In this document: positions 25,628 through 35,483 of the stretch, in pieces | Layout of the letters: every line of letters begins with the position of its first letter | Position numbering within the stretch: position 1 is the stretch's first letter | Assembly: GCA_964519955.1 (NCBI GenBank) | Contig: CAZFLM010000035.1 | Location: 1 to 62,079, forward strand | DNA: 62,079 bases | Direction of reading: 5' to 3' | DNA from: CAZFLM01 sp964519955 | GTDB lineage: Bacteria > Armatimonadota > Chthonomonadetes > Chthonomonadales > CAJBBX01 | Notes under the pieces: generated by a model | What the model was told of the DNA's origin: nothing | What the model saw: the letters and a program-made list of their open reading frames with translations, nothing else | The model's database searches: none | Translations under genes and position numbers: made by a program

Positions 25628-27304
25628 CTACCGTACGTCTGCCTTCGTGGCGGCCTCCAGGACGAGCGTCTGCGGGTACACGTCGGTGGTCAGGGCGATG
25701 CGGCCGGCCTCGATCGCGATGGCGGTTGAGTTGCCCATCGCGTCGACGAGGGCGGCGGACTTGGCGTCGGTCTCGATCCGGACCGAGCGGGGGCCGTCCT
25801 GCGCGGTGAATATGGGCACGAGCATCTGCTGGCCCTTGCGGAAGCGGTAGGCGTAGAGGCCGTTCAGCTCGACCAGCACCGCGTTGCGCTTGGCGCCTGC
25901 GTAGAGGTCGCAGAACGCGGCGATGGCGCCATAGGTGAAGCGCGGGCAGAAGGTGTAGTCCAGGTAACCCCAGTCGCCCGCGCCGCGCGGCCAGCCGGTC
26001 TCGCGGCTCGCGTAGAGGAGCGCCGCCTTGTTGCCGTGCACCCAGCAGTAGAGCAGCTTTCCGATGGCCGTCGCGGCGGACATGCGCTCCATGTCGAGAC
26101 GCCAGTTCGCGTAGCCCATCTCCGTGTTGGTGAACGCGGGCTTCTCGTAGCCGGCGGCCGCGTGGATCGCCCGCATGGCGGTGAGCGCATGCTCCAGCAC
26201 GTCCACGCCGCCGTGCGAGTGGTAGCCGACGCCGTCGACCTGCCCCCGCACGCCGCGCACGATCTGCCCGGTACGCTCCGGGTCCATCAGGCAGATGCCA
26301 CCCGTGATGATCGGGACGCCCGGAGCCCCCTTGCGAGCCCCTTCCGCCATCCAGCGGTGCGTATCGATGAACTCCTGCACGGTGCCGCGCCAGAAGTCCG
26401 CGTTGTCCGGCTCGTTGTAGATCTCGATGAACGCGGCGTCCTTGCCGTAGCGCCTGGCCGCGGCCTCGGCGAACTGGCGCGCGACCTGCTCGGTGCGGGG
26501 GTAGCGCCACTTCGGGTCGGTCACGCCGCGGTACTGCGGCATCAGCGTCCAGTCGACCGTGTCCGGGAAGCCGATCTGCAGGGCGAGACGGAAGCCGCGG
26601 TCAGTCCAGCACTTCAGCGCAACGTCGGTCGCCGCGAAGTCGATGGGTTTCTCCGCGGCCGGCCAGCTCCCCGGGAGATCCGGGCGCACGAGCGCCAGGC
26701 CCAGGCGCGCGGAGAGTTCGGCGTCCCTGGCGGCCGATGCCTCCGCGCTGAGGTCCTTCGGGTGGGCGCGGCCGTAGTCGTTGCCCCAGTTCTGGCGGCC
26801 GGGGAAGGCGCAGCACCCGGGCACGAACTCCGCCGCGCGCCAGCCGGATTGCAGCGCCTGGTTGGAGGGGCAGACGCTGAAGCTGCGCGCGAGCCGGGCG
26901 ACGCACTTGTCCCCGTCCATCTGGTCGAGCGTCAGCAGGTAGGTGCCGCGCCCGGCCACGGCGAGGCGCACGGTCTCGTGGGCGGGCGAGGGGAGGGTGC
27001 GCTGCGCGACCGGCGTGTTGCGCCAGTCCCACACGGTGAGCAGGAGGCGGCGGCCGGGCGCGTCGCAGGCGACGGCGACATCGACCGGGGCGCCGGGCGC
27101 GAAGACCCACTCGTACGGATGCGGAGGGTCCATGCGCATGCCGGGGGCGAGGCGGTCGGCGTCCGGCGCGCCCGCCCAGAGCGCGGGAGCGGGCGCGGCC
27201 TGGATGGCGGGCATGCCGGGCCGCAGCTCGATGGAGGTGACCGCCTGGGCCGGCAGGCAGCAGACGGCGAGCGCGATGGCGGCCAGCAGCGCTTGGCGCC
27301 TCAT
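25628..27304 (-). CDS. Secreted glycoside hydrolase, clan A (GH39-like)
   Basis: A 558-residue exported protein: signal peptide LLAAIALAVCCLPAQA (6-21), a beta domain to about residue 165, then a TIM barrel. FIEIYNEPDN gives E298 as acid/base and FTNTEMGY gives E395 as nucleophile; both are clan-A features, and the layout resembles beta-xylosidase/GH39 or GH5 proteins. A C-terminal beta domain covers the last 100 residues. Its ATG overlaps the stop of the upstream isomerase-like gene (ATGA), so they form a two-gene operon. Confidence 0.8.
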   Translation of the reverse strand: MRRQALLAAIALAVCCLPAQAVTSIELRPGMPAIQAAPAPALWAGAPDADRLAPGMRMDPPHPYEWVFAPGAPVDVAVACDAPGRRLLLTVWDWRNTPVAQRTLPSPAHETVRLAVAGRGTYLLTLDQMDGDKCVARLARSFSVCPSNQALQSGWRAAEFVPGCCAFPGRQNWGNDYGRAHPKDLSAEASAARDAELSARLGLALVRPDLPGSWPAAEKPIDFAATDVALKCWTDRGFRLALQIGFPDTVDWTLMPQYRGVTDPKWRYPRTEQVARQFAEAAARRYGKDAAFIEIYNEPDNADFWRGTVQEFIDTHRWMAEGARKGAPGVPIITGGICLMDPERTGQIVRGVRGQVDGVGYHSHGGVDVLEHALTAMRAIHAAAGYEKPAFTNTEMGYANWRLDMERMSAATAIGKLLYCWVHGNKAALLYASRETGWPRGAGDWGYLDYTFCPRFTYGAIAAFCDLYAGAKRNAVLVELNGLYAYRFRKGQQMLVPIFTAQDGPRSVRIETDAKSAALVDAMGNSTAIAIEAGRIALTTDVYPQTLVLEAATKADVR

Positions 27305-28242
27305 CGAGCGGCGCCCGTGGCGGAGGGCTTCTCGGCGCCGAAGAGGCCGCGCACGGCTGTGGCGCTTCGACGGTGGACCTCGGCGCAGGACAGGGTGTTG
27401 GGGGTGCCGGGCTCGCACGCCTGCTCCAGCACCAGGTGCGGCTTGACGCGCATCGCGGCGAGGCGCGCGGCGAGGAGGCGGTAGTCGATGTCGCCGTCGC
27501 CGAAGACCTCGGCCCACACGCCGGCCTGCGACTGCCGCAGGTGCAGCTCCACGACGCGCTTACCGTAGTGCTCCACGATGTCGAACAGCGCGACGGACGA
27601 GTTGTCGCTGCCGCGGTAGACCCACTGGGCATCGAGGCACAGCTTCACGTACCGCGGGTCGGTGCCCACCATCATGTGGTGGAACTCGCGCGCCGAGCAG
27701 CGCATCTCCATGTCGTGGTTGTGGTAGGCCAGCGTCGTGCGCATCTCGCGCAGGGCCTTGCCGAGCGTGTTCAGGGCGTCGGCCTGCGTGCGGAGCTGCG
27801 CGTCGGTCTTGTCCGCGCCGCCGCCCCAGGAGATGGGGTTCGGGTTCGTGACGATGATGCGGGTGCCGTACGCGCGGGCTCGCTTCGCGACGGTGAGCAC
27901 CTGCTCGATGCTGCGTTTCGCCGCGTCCGGCTCGTGCAGAGTCGTGTTGACGTACAGCGAGCGCATCGCGAGGCCGTGCGCCTTCAGGGCGGCCCCGATG
28001 GCGTCGGCCTGCTCCGGCGTGTCAGCGGTCGGCTCGAAGCCGTCGATTCCGCAGGCGGCGACCTCGCGCAGCCCGACGTCCAGCGACGCCGCGAAGTCGC
28101 GCCCCTCGCGCGCGAAGTACACGTGCCACGAGTACTGGTTGGTGGCGAGATGCGGACGGGCGTCCGGACCGGGCATGGCGGGGCACTCCTGTGCGACGAG
28201 TATGGCCGCGACGGCGGCGAGGGCGGCGATCGGGTTCCTCAT
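27301..28242 (-). CDS. Exported xylose-isomerase-like TIM barrel protein
   Basis: A 313-residue protein of the sugar phosphate isomerase/epimerase (AP endonuclease 2-like) superfamily. An N-terminal signal, NPIAALAAVAAILVAQECPA, indicates export. Barrel motifs: CGIDGFEPTADT, TTLAYHNHDMEM with the metal-ligand His pair, VKLCLDAQWVYRG with the metal Asp, VVELHLRQS and HLVLEQ with a metal Glu. These match the divalent-metal site of the family. ATG 28242 is chosen because it starts the signal peptide; an upstream extension to 28371 is possible but has no family features. Confidence 0.78.
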   Translation of the reverse strand: MRNPIAALAAVAAILVAQECPAMPGPDARPHLATNQYSWHVYFAREGRDFAASLDVGLREVAACGIDGFEPTADTPEQADAIGAALKAHGLAMRSLYVNTTLHEPDAAKRSIEQVLTVAKRARAYGTRIIVTNPNPISWGGGADKTDAQLRTQADALNTLGKALREMRTTLAYHNHDMEMRCSAREFHHMMVGTDPRYVKLCLDAQWVYRGSDNSSVALFDIVEHYGKRVVELHLRQSQAGVWAEVFGDGDIDYRLLAARLAAMRVKPHLVLEQACEPGTPNTLSCAEVHRRSATAVRGLFGAEKPSATGAAR

Positions 28243-28659
28243 GCCCGCCCATTGGCTGAGTGAGGAGCGGGATTCCTCCAGGATCGGGGCAGAGCGGGGG
28301 GGGCGACGTGCGTTCGCAGTCCCACAGGGACTCGTCTGGCGCGCCACGGCGCCGGCAGGCCCTCTGGACACGACTGGGGATGGGCGCGGCTGCGCCGCGG
28401 GCCAGGGCGATGCGCGTCGTCTGCCCAGGGATCAGTGAGTAACGACTTGCTCGCGCGCATCGTCAAACAACTCGTGGCGTCTGGTTGTTGGCGGCGCCCC
28501 CGCGACGCGTGCGATGCCGACGCGGTGTATGTCGCTGCCGCATCGGCCAGGCACTGCGGCGCGTTCGTGCTGCAAGTCAGGTCGGCTGCCGGCTCACGGG
28601 GCTTCGGGGGAGCCCCCGGGGCGTCGGCGGACCACGCCGAGATGCGAAGGAGGTCAACG
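28243..28659. other. Intergenic region between divergent genes
   Basis: A 417-bp spacer that should carry promoters for both neighbours. AAGGAGGT at 28648 is the ribosome-binding site of the + strand gene. No operator repeat, hairpin or further gene is supported. Confidence 0.4.
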
Positions 28660-29550
28660 ATGCTGCGATACGTGGGCACCAGGCCGAGCGTCGTGGTGCG
28701 CGGGGGCGTCGCCGTGCTGCTGGTGGCGTACTGGCTATGCGTCACTCCGTGGCAACTCGTGTCTTGCGCGCAGCGCGCGGCGCCGTCACCCGATCCGCGC
28801 GTCACGCTGCACATCGAGAACATGCCGCTGCAGGACGCCATCAGGAAGCTGCTGGATTCGGCAGGCGTGCCCTATCAGTTCACGAAGGCTGCCGCGCAGG
28901 TGAGCGGCCGGGTTACGGCGCAGTTTGACGCCACGCCGCTGAGCCGTGCTCTGTCGGACGTGCTGCGAAGCGCGTCGCCGCCACTCACGTACCGCGTCGA
29001 GAACGGTGTCTACCGCATCGACCAGGTACCGGTTCAGCCGGCTCCGAGGCTAGTCTCGCTCTCAGTGGCGAACGCCGATCTGCGGGACGTGCTGAAGGAG
29101 CTGTTCACGCAGGCGGGCGCGCGATATGTCGTGTCGAGCCAGGTTCGGGGGCGGGTGACGGTGAGCCTCACGGGCGAGCAGTGCCAGAGCGCGCTGACGA
29201 GGACCCTACGTGCCGTCAAGGGGTCTGTGGTGATCACTTACTACCGAGGCGGGCCGAAGGGCGCGGACTACTACATCGTCCCGATGTCGGACCCCGCCAT
29301 CCGGGCGCAAATGGCCTCCAACCGCGTCACGCTGCAGTTCCATGGCACGGACCTCCGTGCTGCGGTCGCGCAGTTGTTCGGGACCGCGCGCGCCAGCTTC
29401 AGCCAGGATCAGATTGTGGCGGGCCGGGTCACGATGTCGCTGGAGAACGTGCCGTTCCACGTGGCTCTCGATCGCTTGCTCAGGTGCGGGACCGAGCGGC
29501 TGACGTGGCGGTTCGAGGACCGTATCTACCGGGTGATCGCGGCGCCCTAG
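28660..29550 (+). CDS. Exported protein with three STN (secretin N-terminal) domains
   Basis: A 296-residue protein; ATG 28660 follows a perfect AAGGAGGT with 5-bp spacing. An N-terminal hydrophobic signal or anchor (VVVRGGVAVLLVAYWLC) leads to three repeats of the STN fold, each with VTLHIENMPLQDAIRKLL-type strands: VTLHIENMPLQDAIRK, VSLSVANADLRDVLKELF and VTLQFHGTDLRAAVAQLF. STN domains normally form the periplasmic start of secretins or TonB receptors; here no pore domain follows. It may be an adaptor for a separate secretin or a periplasmic scaffold. Confidence 0.8.
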   Translation: MLRYVGTRPSVVVRGGVAVLLVAYWLCVTPWQLVSCAQRAAPSPDPRVTLHIENMPLQDAIRKLLDSAGVPYQFTKAAAQVSGRVTAQFDATPLSRALSDVLRSASPPLTYRVENGVYRIDQVPVQPAPRLVSLSVANADLRDVLKELFTQAGARYVVSSQVRGRVTVSLTGEQCQSALTRTLRAVKGSVVITYYRGGPKGADYYIVPMSDPAIRAQMASNRVTLQFHGTDLRAAVAQLFGTARASFSQDQIVAGRVTMSLENVPFHVALDRLLRCGTERLTWRFEDRIYRVIAAP

Positions 29551-29609
29551 CGAGGTCCCGGCGTGCGGCGCGCCCGGTCTCAGCCGTGCCGACCTGGCGC
29601 TCCGCACCG

Positions 29610-31153
29610 TCACACCTCGTTGAACGCGATGCCCAGGCGCTTGCCGATGTCGCGGAACTCCTTCACCGTGCGCGCCGCGGCGTTGATCTGCATGTCGGGC
29701 GCATCGGGATAGAGGACGATGACCTGCCTGCCCTCGCTGTAGATGCGCATGCCCGAGTCCGGGCGCCCCCCATCGCTGACCAGCGGCCACTCCTCGGCGG
29801 CCTTCGCCATCACCTCGGGCGTGGCGTCCTCGACGGCGACGTGAGGCAGGCCTCCCTCGACTGCCTGCAGGCAGACGATCATCGTGAGGAAGCCGGAGAG
29901 AGTGGCGTGTTCGACCGCCCACTCGGCGCCCTCGGCCTTCGGCTTGACCCAGACCGGCGGATCGGGCAGCTCCGTCTCGGCCACTCGCAGCCCCCACTGG
30001 CAGATGCCCTGGTTCTCATCGTAGATGGGCAGGATGCCATCCTCGATGCTTTGATCGCCAGGCCGGATGAGGCGGTGGAAGTCCTGGTGGAGCGCTTCGA
30101 AGGCGCCTGATATGCGACAGACGGCCCGCAGCGGCGCCGGCAGCTTGACGCCAAGCAGGTCCTCGGCGGCGGCCAGATCGGCTTCCGAAATGCCGTCCTC
30201 CGCCTTGAGCGGGCGGAAGAGGCGACCGACCAACTCGCGGTAGCGTCTGGTGAACTCGTCGTCCGGGGGGGGGGTGGCTCGGCGGATGCCCGAGTTCTCT
30301 GGGCCGCCGGTCGGGCCTTGGTCGGGACCGCGACCGCCGGTGGCGCAGCCCTCACCTCGCCTGACAGGTTCACCTGCAAGCCGCCGTCCTCGACTTCGGA
30401 CACCGTCGCATCGAGGCCGAGGCACCGAATGAGGGGTATCAGGTCCGCTCTCGCTCCGAGATCGGCTCGTTCGAGCGCGATATCAGGGGTGGGGATGCAC
30501 TCCTGTTTGAACGTCGCGAAGCTGTCGCGCCAGGACTGCGCAAAGAACGTCCCCCGAAACGCCTTCACGAGGTCCTCGGCGCAGCAGCCGATGGTCCCCG
30601 GACGGCCCGCCTCCACGAATGCGCTGCAGTCGATCGGCTTGCCCTTCGGCGAGAGCACGACGACGCGCGGTCGGGGCGCCCAGCGCTCGTAGTGGCGGCG
30701 CACGATCTCGCGCTCGTCGTCGGTCGGCCGATCGGCCTTGTCCACAAGCCAGGTGACGGGCTTAGCCCGAATGAACTCGTTGACCCACTGGCAGGTGCTC
30801 GGGCTGGGCCTGATGTTGGCATCGTAGTATCGAGCGGCCACGTAGATCGCGTGGATATGCGCCGGCACGCCGGGCATCTTCTGGAGGAAGAGCGGCGCGA
30901 AGCCGGCTTCCACGAGCCTGCGCCGCCGTTCCGGGCTGCGAATCTCCCACGGCAGGTCGACGGATGAGCTGAACCGATGCCCGTCCACCTCGCCCTCCGG
31001 CGCGTGGCTCGCGTGCCCAACGTCCGGCGCTTCCTGGTAGCCCAGCAGCACCTGATCCTCGGTGATGCCGATGCTCTCGAGCGCGGACCGCATATCGGGG
31101 TGAATGCTCGTCCATCCTCCGGGCACGGCGCTCTCCTCCTCCAGCCTCTCCAC
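29610..31153 (-). pseudogene. Frameshifted SUKH-like (SMI1/KNR4) protein gene
   Basis: Two minus-strand frames make one plausible protein. The N-terminal part runs from GTG 31153 to about 30270 (ALESIGITEDQVLLGYQEAP, FIRAKPVTWLVDKADRP) and ends in a Pro-rich linker. The C-terminal part, up to the stop at 29610, has EADLAAAEDLLGVKLPAPLR and ISGAFEALHQDF, the opening of a SUKH/SMI1-KNR4 domain found in many toxin-immunity proteins. The frames meet at ten G (30265-30274, plus strand). With 11 (or 8) bases the frame is open throughout. This is a sequencing error, a true frameshift or a phase-variable tract. The function of the N-terminal half is unknown. Confidence 0.65.
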
Positions 31154-31193
31154 ACACTACCGCGCAGCGCCCCGGCTGGTTTTGGGGGAGTCG

Positions 31194-32663
31194 CTACCTC
31201 CTGCGCCCCCGCGGCTTGTGCTGCACCTCGAAGATGCGGCCCGTGGGCACGCGCTTGATGATCTGCGTGGTGCCGTCCGGCCAGAAGACCTCCAGGTCGA
31301 CGCGGCCCTTCCAGTCGCCCAAGCCGAAGTGGAGCGTGAGGTCGTTCTGGTTGCCCTCTCCGGTGCCGGCTTCCACCTGGCGGGTGAGCGTCTTGTCCTT
31401 GAGCTTGATGCGCACCTGCGCGCCGATAGCCGACCGGTTCACGGCGGCGCCGTCGCCCTGGAGGCGGACCTCGATCCACGCGTTGGCGGCGGCTGCGCGG
31501 TTGGCAAAGAGCTTGCCGCCGCAGACCACGTCGAGCCGGCCGTCGCGGTCGAAGTCGGCCCAGGCCGCCTGGTAGGTGGGCGGCAGGTCGGCCATGCCGG
31601 CGGCGGCGGTGGCGTCGGCGAACTTGAACGATCCCTCGTTGCGGTAGAGCACCGGGTTGTTCCTGCGGCCGAACGAGGCGGTGCCGTAGACCGTGGTGAA
31701 GAGGAGGTCCAGGTTGCCGTCGTTGTCGAAGTCGCCCGCGGCCGGGGTGGCGTAGGACTCCTGGTAGAACACGCCGCACGTGCCCATGTCCTCGAACCGG
31801 CAGCCCTTTGGCGGCCCCTGGTTGCGGAGGAAGCGCGACTTCGGCTGGTCGCCGCGGCTGTCCACGTGGGCGAAGTTGCCGGCGAAGAGGTCGATCCAGC
31901 CGTCGTTGTCGAAGTCGCCCCAGCACGCGCCGATGGAGTGGCCCCCGTCGAAGCCGGGCGAGGTGGCGACGGCGTTGTAGTCGGCGGCCAGGTCGCGGAA
32001 GTGGGCCTTGCCGTCGTTGATCCAGAGCCTGTTGGGCTGCAGGCGGTAGTTCGACACGTAGACGTCGAGCGCGCCGCACCGGCGGAAGTCGCAGGCCGTG
32101 ACGCCGCGCGTGCGGTAGGTGGCGTCCTGCCAGGCGAGCTTGAACGACTTGCCGGCCTGGTTCAGGAGGATGAAGCTGGGGTAGGTGATTTGCCGCTCCC
32201 AGTCCTCGAAGCCGCCGACGTACAGGTCCACGTTCCCGTCGCCATCGAAGTCGCCCCAGCACGCGCCGCGAGACGAGGTCGCCGGCAGGCCCGGAAGCGG
32301 GACCTCGGTGAAGCCCTTCCCGGCGTCGTTGTGGTAGAGCTTCTGGCGATCCCACGCGAAGAGGTCCGGGTAGCCGTCGTTGTCGTAGTCCGCGGCGACC
32401 ACGGACCCGACGCTCGCGCCCTTGGTGAAGCCCTTGCCCGCGTCGTTGTGCCAGACCACCCCACCGGTGATCAGATCGGGCCAGCCGTCGCCGTCGACAT
32501 CCACCCAGCACGCGGCGTCCGTGCCGGTGGCCAGGCCGAGACGCGCCGTGGCGTCCTCGAAGGTCGGGGCTGACAGAGCGGACGCCGCCGTCGAGAGGCA
32601 CACGGAGAGCGCCGCCGCAAGCAAGTGTCCGAGGCGCCGGCTGTCGGTTGGCATGCTGACCAT
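31194..32663 (-). CDS. Exported FG-GAP/VCBS repeat protein with ASPIC/UnbV C-terminus
   Basis: A 489-residue secreted beta-propeller protein: a signal peptide ending ...STAASALSA and at least seven calcium-type loops such as DVDGDGWPDL, DYDNDGYPDLF, DFDGDGNVDLYV, DFDNDGWIDLF, DFDNDGNLDLLF and DFDRDGRLDVV. The C-terminus has the ASPIC/UnbV pattern: IGAQVRIKL, TGEGNQNDLTLHFGLG and VDLEVFWPDGTTQ. ATG 32663 follows GGAGGAG. Such proteins bind surfaces or glycans; no catalytic residues are seen. One loop is degenerate (DFRRCGALDVYV). Confidence 0.88.
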   Translation of the reverse strand: MVSMPTDSRRLGHLLAAALSVCLSTAASALSAPTFEDATARLGLATGTDAACWVDVDGDGWPDLITGGVVWHNDAGKGFTKGASVGSVVAADYDNDGYPDLFAWDRQKLYHNDAGKGFTEVPLPGLPATSSRGACWGDFDGDGNVDLYVGGFEDWERQITYPSFILLNQAGKSFKLAWQDATYRTRGVTACDFRRCGALDVYVSNYRLQPNRLWINDGKAHFRDLAADYNAVATSPGFDGGHSIGACWGDFDNDGWIDLFAGNFAHVDSRGDQPKSRFLRNQGPPKGCRFEDMGTCGVFYQESYATPAAGDFDNDGNLDLLFTTVYGTASFGRRNNPVLYRNEGSFKFADATAAAGMADLPPTYQAAWADFDRDGRLDVVCGGKLFANRAAAANAWIEVRLQGDGAAVNRSAIGAQVRIKLKDKTLTRQVEAGTGEGNQNDLTLHFGLGDWKGRVDLEVFWPDGTTQIIKRVPTGRIFEVQHKPRGRRR

Positions 32664-32767
32664 GGTCTCCTCCAGATCGAGCGTAGTGCGGGCAGCTCGA
32701 CGTGCGGCCCATGCAAGGCTTCGGCATCGGTACTGCCGGGCCGTCCTCGCGATCGTACGCCCGGCCG

Positions 32768-35263
32768 TCACTTCAGCTCCTTGATCCGGACGTTGCGGAA
32801 CTGCACCTTCATCGGCGGACCGGGGTGCATCTGCAGGGCGATGATGCCGCGCTTGGCCGCGAGGGTCGCGTGGTGATCGGCGATATGGCACATGAGCACG
32901 CCGTTGACGTAGAGCGCGATCTCCGGGCCGCGGCAGACGACGCGGTACGTGTTCCAGTCGTTCTGCCGGAAGTGCTTCAGCAGCTCTGCGGGGTCGCCGA
33001 TCGACTGGACCGTCTTGGTGCCCGCTGCATCGAACACGGCGCGCTCGCCGCGGCCGGCGATGAGCCCGCGGCTGTGGTGGTAGACGAAGCCGACCAGTGA
33101 GCCGTCGCCGGTCATGTCGGCCTGGTAGCCGAACGTGTCCCAGTTGGGGCGCTCCTCCGAGCGGATCTGGATGCCGGAGTTCGCGGCGGCGCTGAGCTTG
33201 AAGCTCGCGAGCAGCTCGAAGTCGGCCGGCTGCCCGCCCCGCCACCTCAGGTAGTTGGCCTCCGAGCAGGGCTTCTCCGGCGTGCTCTCGGAGGTCACCG
33301 CGCCGTCCTCGACCGCCCACCAGCCGGGCTTCCCCTCCCAGCCCGTCAGGTCCTTCCCGTTGAAGATACGCGTGAACCCGGGCTCGACCGCGCCCTCGGG
33401 TACATTCGCGAGGACCTGCCGCACGCGTCCGGCGAGTTCCGCGTTCGCGGTGCGGACCAGGCCCAGAGCTTCCGCCACGTCCGCCGGGTGCGTGGCGACG
33501 AGCTTCCCGCCGATGGCCACCGCGGCGACTGCCGCTTCCTCGTCCGTGACGCCGCCGGTGAGGTAGGGGACCACCGCCTCCAGCGCGCCGGCGGTGGGCA
33601 ACTGCCCGAGCACCGCGAGCGCCAGCGTCTGCTCCTCGTGGCGGTCGGCGCGGGGCAGGAGCGCGCGAACCTGGTCGACCTTCTGCTCCGCCGGCACGTT
33701 CTCCAACGGGATCAGGCGGAACTGACCGCGCAGCGCGAGGATGCTGGTGGCCCGGTCCTTCGACGCGGCGGCCAGGCTCGCCAGGTCGTTGAGCGCGTCG
33801 GGCGAGGGCCAGTCGCAGAGCACCTGCACGGCGGCCTGCTTCACCGCGGCGTCCGTGTCGGCCAGGGCTGCGCGGACGGCCGCCAGGGCGCGAGGCCCGC
33901 CGGCGACGCCCATCAGGCGCAGGAGTGCGAGGCGCGGTTCGCCCTGCGCGCGGCCGAGAGCGGCCACAAGGGGCTCGGCGCAGGCGGCCGGGTTCTGCTG
34001 CCGGGCGCAGACGGCGGAGATGGCTTCCTCGGCCGCCCCCACGTTCTTCGCTCCGAGCAGGGCGTCCGCCATGGCTGCCACGTTCGCGCTGCCCGCCAGC
34101 ACGCCCAGCGCGCGGTAGGCGGCCCCGGAGATGCCGGCATCGGGCTCGCGCGCCGCTTTGAGCAGCGCAGGCACCGCCGCCTTCACGCGCCGCTGCGTCG
34201 CGACATCGGCCATCGCTGCGCGCACCGCGGGATCCGGGCTGCTCAGGAGGCCGACCACCGCCGCGTCCGCCGCCCTGCCCGGGAAGCCGACCAGCCCGGC
34301 GCGCGCCGCCGCCGCGACGCCCGCCTCGCGATCGCCGGCTGCCGCGACGAGCACGGCCAGCGATGCGGGGCTGCGAAGCTGGAGCAGGGCGCCGATGGCC
34401 GCCACCCGCTGAGGCGCAGGGCCGGTTCGCGCGTACCGCTCGATGGCCGGGGCAGCCGCCGCGTCGCCGCGAGCGCCGAGGGCCCTCAGGAGGAGCAGGC
34501 GCTTCGGCTGGGGCGCACCGGCCAGCTCGCCGCAGAGCGCCTTGGTGGCGACGGCGCCAGGAATGCCAGCGGCGAGCTGCATCGCGGCGGCGGCCACGTC
34601 CGGCGGCTCGGAGCGGATGGCCTGCACGACGAGCGGCAGCCCCGCGCTCCCGCGGCTCCGGATAGCGCCGGACAGCGCGGCCAGGTGCACCTGGCGCGGG
34701 GCGTCCTTCAGACTGCGGAGGCGGTCGTACACGCGGCCGGCCTCGGTCGGCGGCATCGCCTCGGCGCAGCGCATCAGCCCTTCGCATACGGCCGGGCGCA
34801 GCTCGGGGCGCGGCGCACCGAGCGCCTTCAGGAGGGCGGGTGCGGAGGCGGGACCGATGGCGCCCAGCGCCCGGGCCGCCGCCTGCGCCACGTTGGCGTC
34901 GGCATCGGCCAGCAGGCGGCCGAGGGGCGCGACGGCCTTGGGGTCCCTGCGCACGCCGAGGCTGGCAATGACCCCCGCGAGCCGCTCGCCGCGCACCCGG
35001 CTCAGCGCGCCGCGGAGCGCCGTATCCACCGACGGATCGGGGATGGCTTCGAGCGCGTACCGGGCCATGTGCGAGAGCTTCTCGTCGGCCAGCAGCGCGC
35101 CGAGTACCGGCACGGCCTGCTTTGTTCCGACGCGGGCAAGCTCGCGGCAGGCGTCGACCTTCGCCATCTGTGGCGCGTCCGACTTCAGGGTGGCGATCAG
35201 CTTGCTCTCCTGGGCGCCAGCCGGCCGCGCCAGCAGAACGGCGACTAGAAACACGTATCTCAT
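32768..35263 (-). CDS. Exported HEAT-repeat protein fused to 3-keto-disaccharide hydrolase domain (DUF1080)
   Basis: An 831-residue protein with signal peptide MRYVFLVAVLLARPAGAQ. Residues about 20-610 are HEAT-like helical repeats (ALGAIGPASAPALLKALG, ALRGALSRVRGERLAGVI). Residues about 625-831 are the DUF1080 beta-sandwich: FTRIFNGKDLTGW at the start, NSGIQIRSEERPNWDTFGYQ split by turns, YRVVCRGPEIALYVNGVLMCH and PMKVQFRNVRIKEL at the end. The family includes 3-ketoglucose-hydrolysing enzymes. The neighbouring Gfo/Idh/MocA oxidoreductase could supply a 3-keto sugar, which is inference. Confidence 0.88.
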   Translation of the reverse strand: MRYVFLVAVLLARPAGAQESKLIATLKSDAPQMAKVDACRELARVGTKQAVPVLGALLADEKLSHMARYALEAIPDPSVDTALRGALSRVRGERLAGVIASLGVRRDPKAVAPLGRLLADADANVAQAAARALGAIGPASAPALLKALGAPRPELRPAVCEGLMRCAEAMPPTEAGRVYDRLRSLKDAPRQVHLAALSGAIRSRGSAGLPLVVQAIRSEPPDVAAAAMQLAAGIPGAVATKALCGELAGAPQPKRLLLLRALGARGDAAAAPAIERYARTGPAPQRVAAIGALLQLRSPASLAVLVAAAGDREAGVAAAARAGLVGFPGRAADAAVVGLLSSPDPAVRAAMADVATQRRVKAAVPALLKAAREPDAGISGAAYRALGVLAGSANVAAMADALLGAKNVGAAEEAISAVCARQQNPAACAEPLVAALGRAQGEPRLALLRLMGVAGGPRALAAVRAALADTDAAVKQAAVQVLCDWPSPDALNDLASLAAASKDRATSILALRGQFRLIPLENVPAEQKVDQVRALLPRADRHEEQTLALAVLGQLPTAGALEAVVPYLTGGVTDEEAAVAAVAIGGKLVATHPADVAEALGLVRTANAELAGRVRQVLANVPEGAVEPGFTRIFNGKDLTGWEGKPGWWAVEDGAVTSESTPEKPCSEANYLRWRGGQPADFELLASFKLSAAANSGIQIRSEERPNWDTFGYQADMTGDGSLVGFVYHHSRGLIAGRGERAVFDAAGTKTVQSIGDPAELLKHFRQNDWNTYRVVCRGPEIALYVNGVLMCHIADHHATLAAKRGIIALQMHPGPPMKVQFRNVRIKELK

Positions 35264-35483
35264 GGTCTGGTTCTCTCCATCGCACCTGTCCGTATCCGAC
35301 GACCCCGTGGCGGGTCGCGCGCAACTGCTCGCAAGACGCAGGGCAAAGCAGATGCCTCCGGCATGACGGCTGCGGCCTGTGCGCTCCGTGAATGCCGTCA
35401 TCCCGCAGGGCTCTGCGTGTCGCGTCACCTACGCTGAACAGTCACGGGTCCGCCGTTTTGCCCATCCAGCAGCGAGCCGTGGT

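Noticed and set aside
28660..29550. A secretin gene
   Set aside because: Only STN domains are present; no secretin pore domain follows in any frame.
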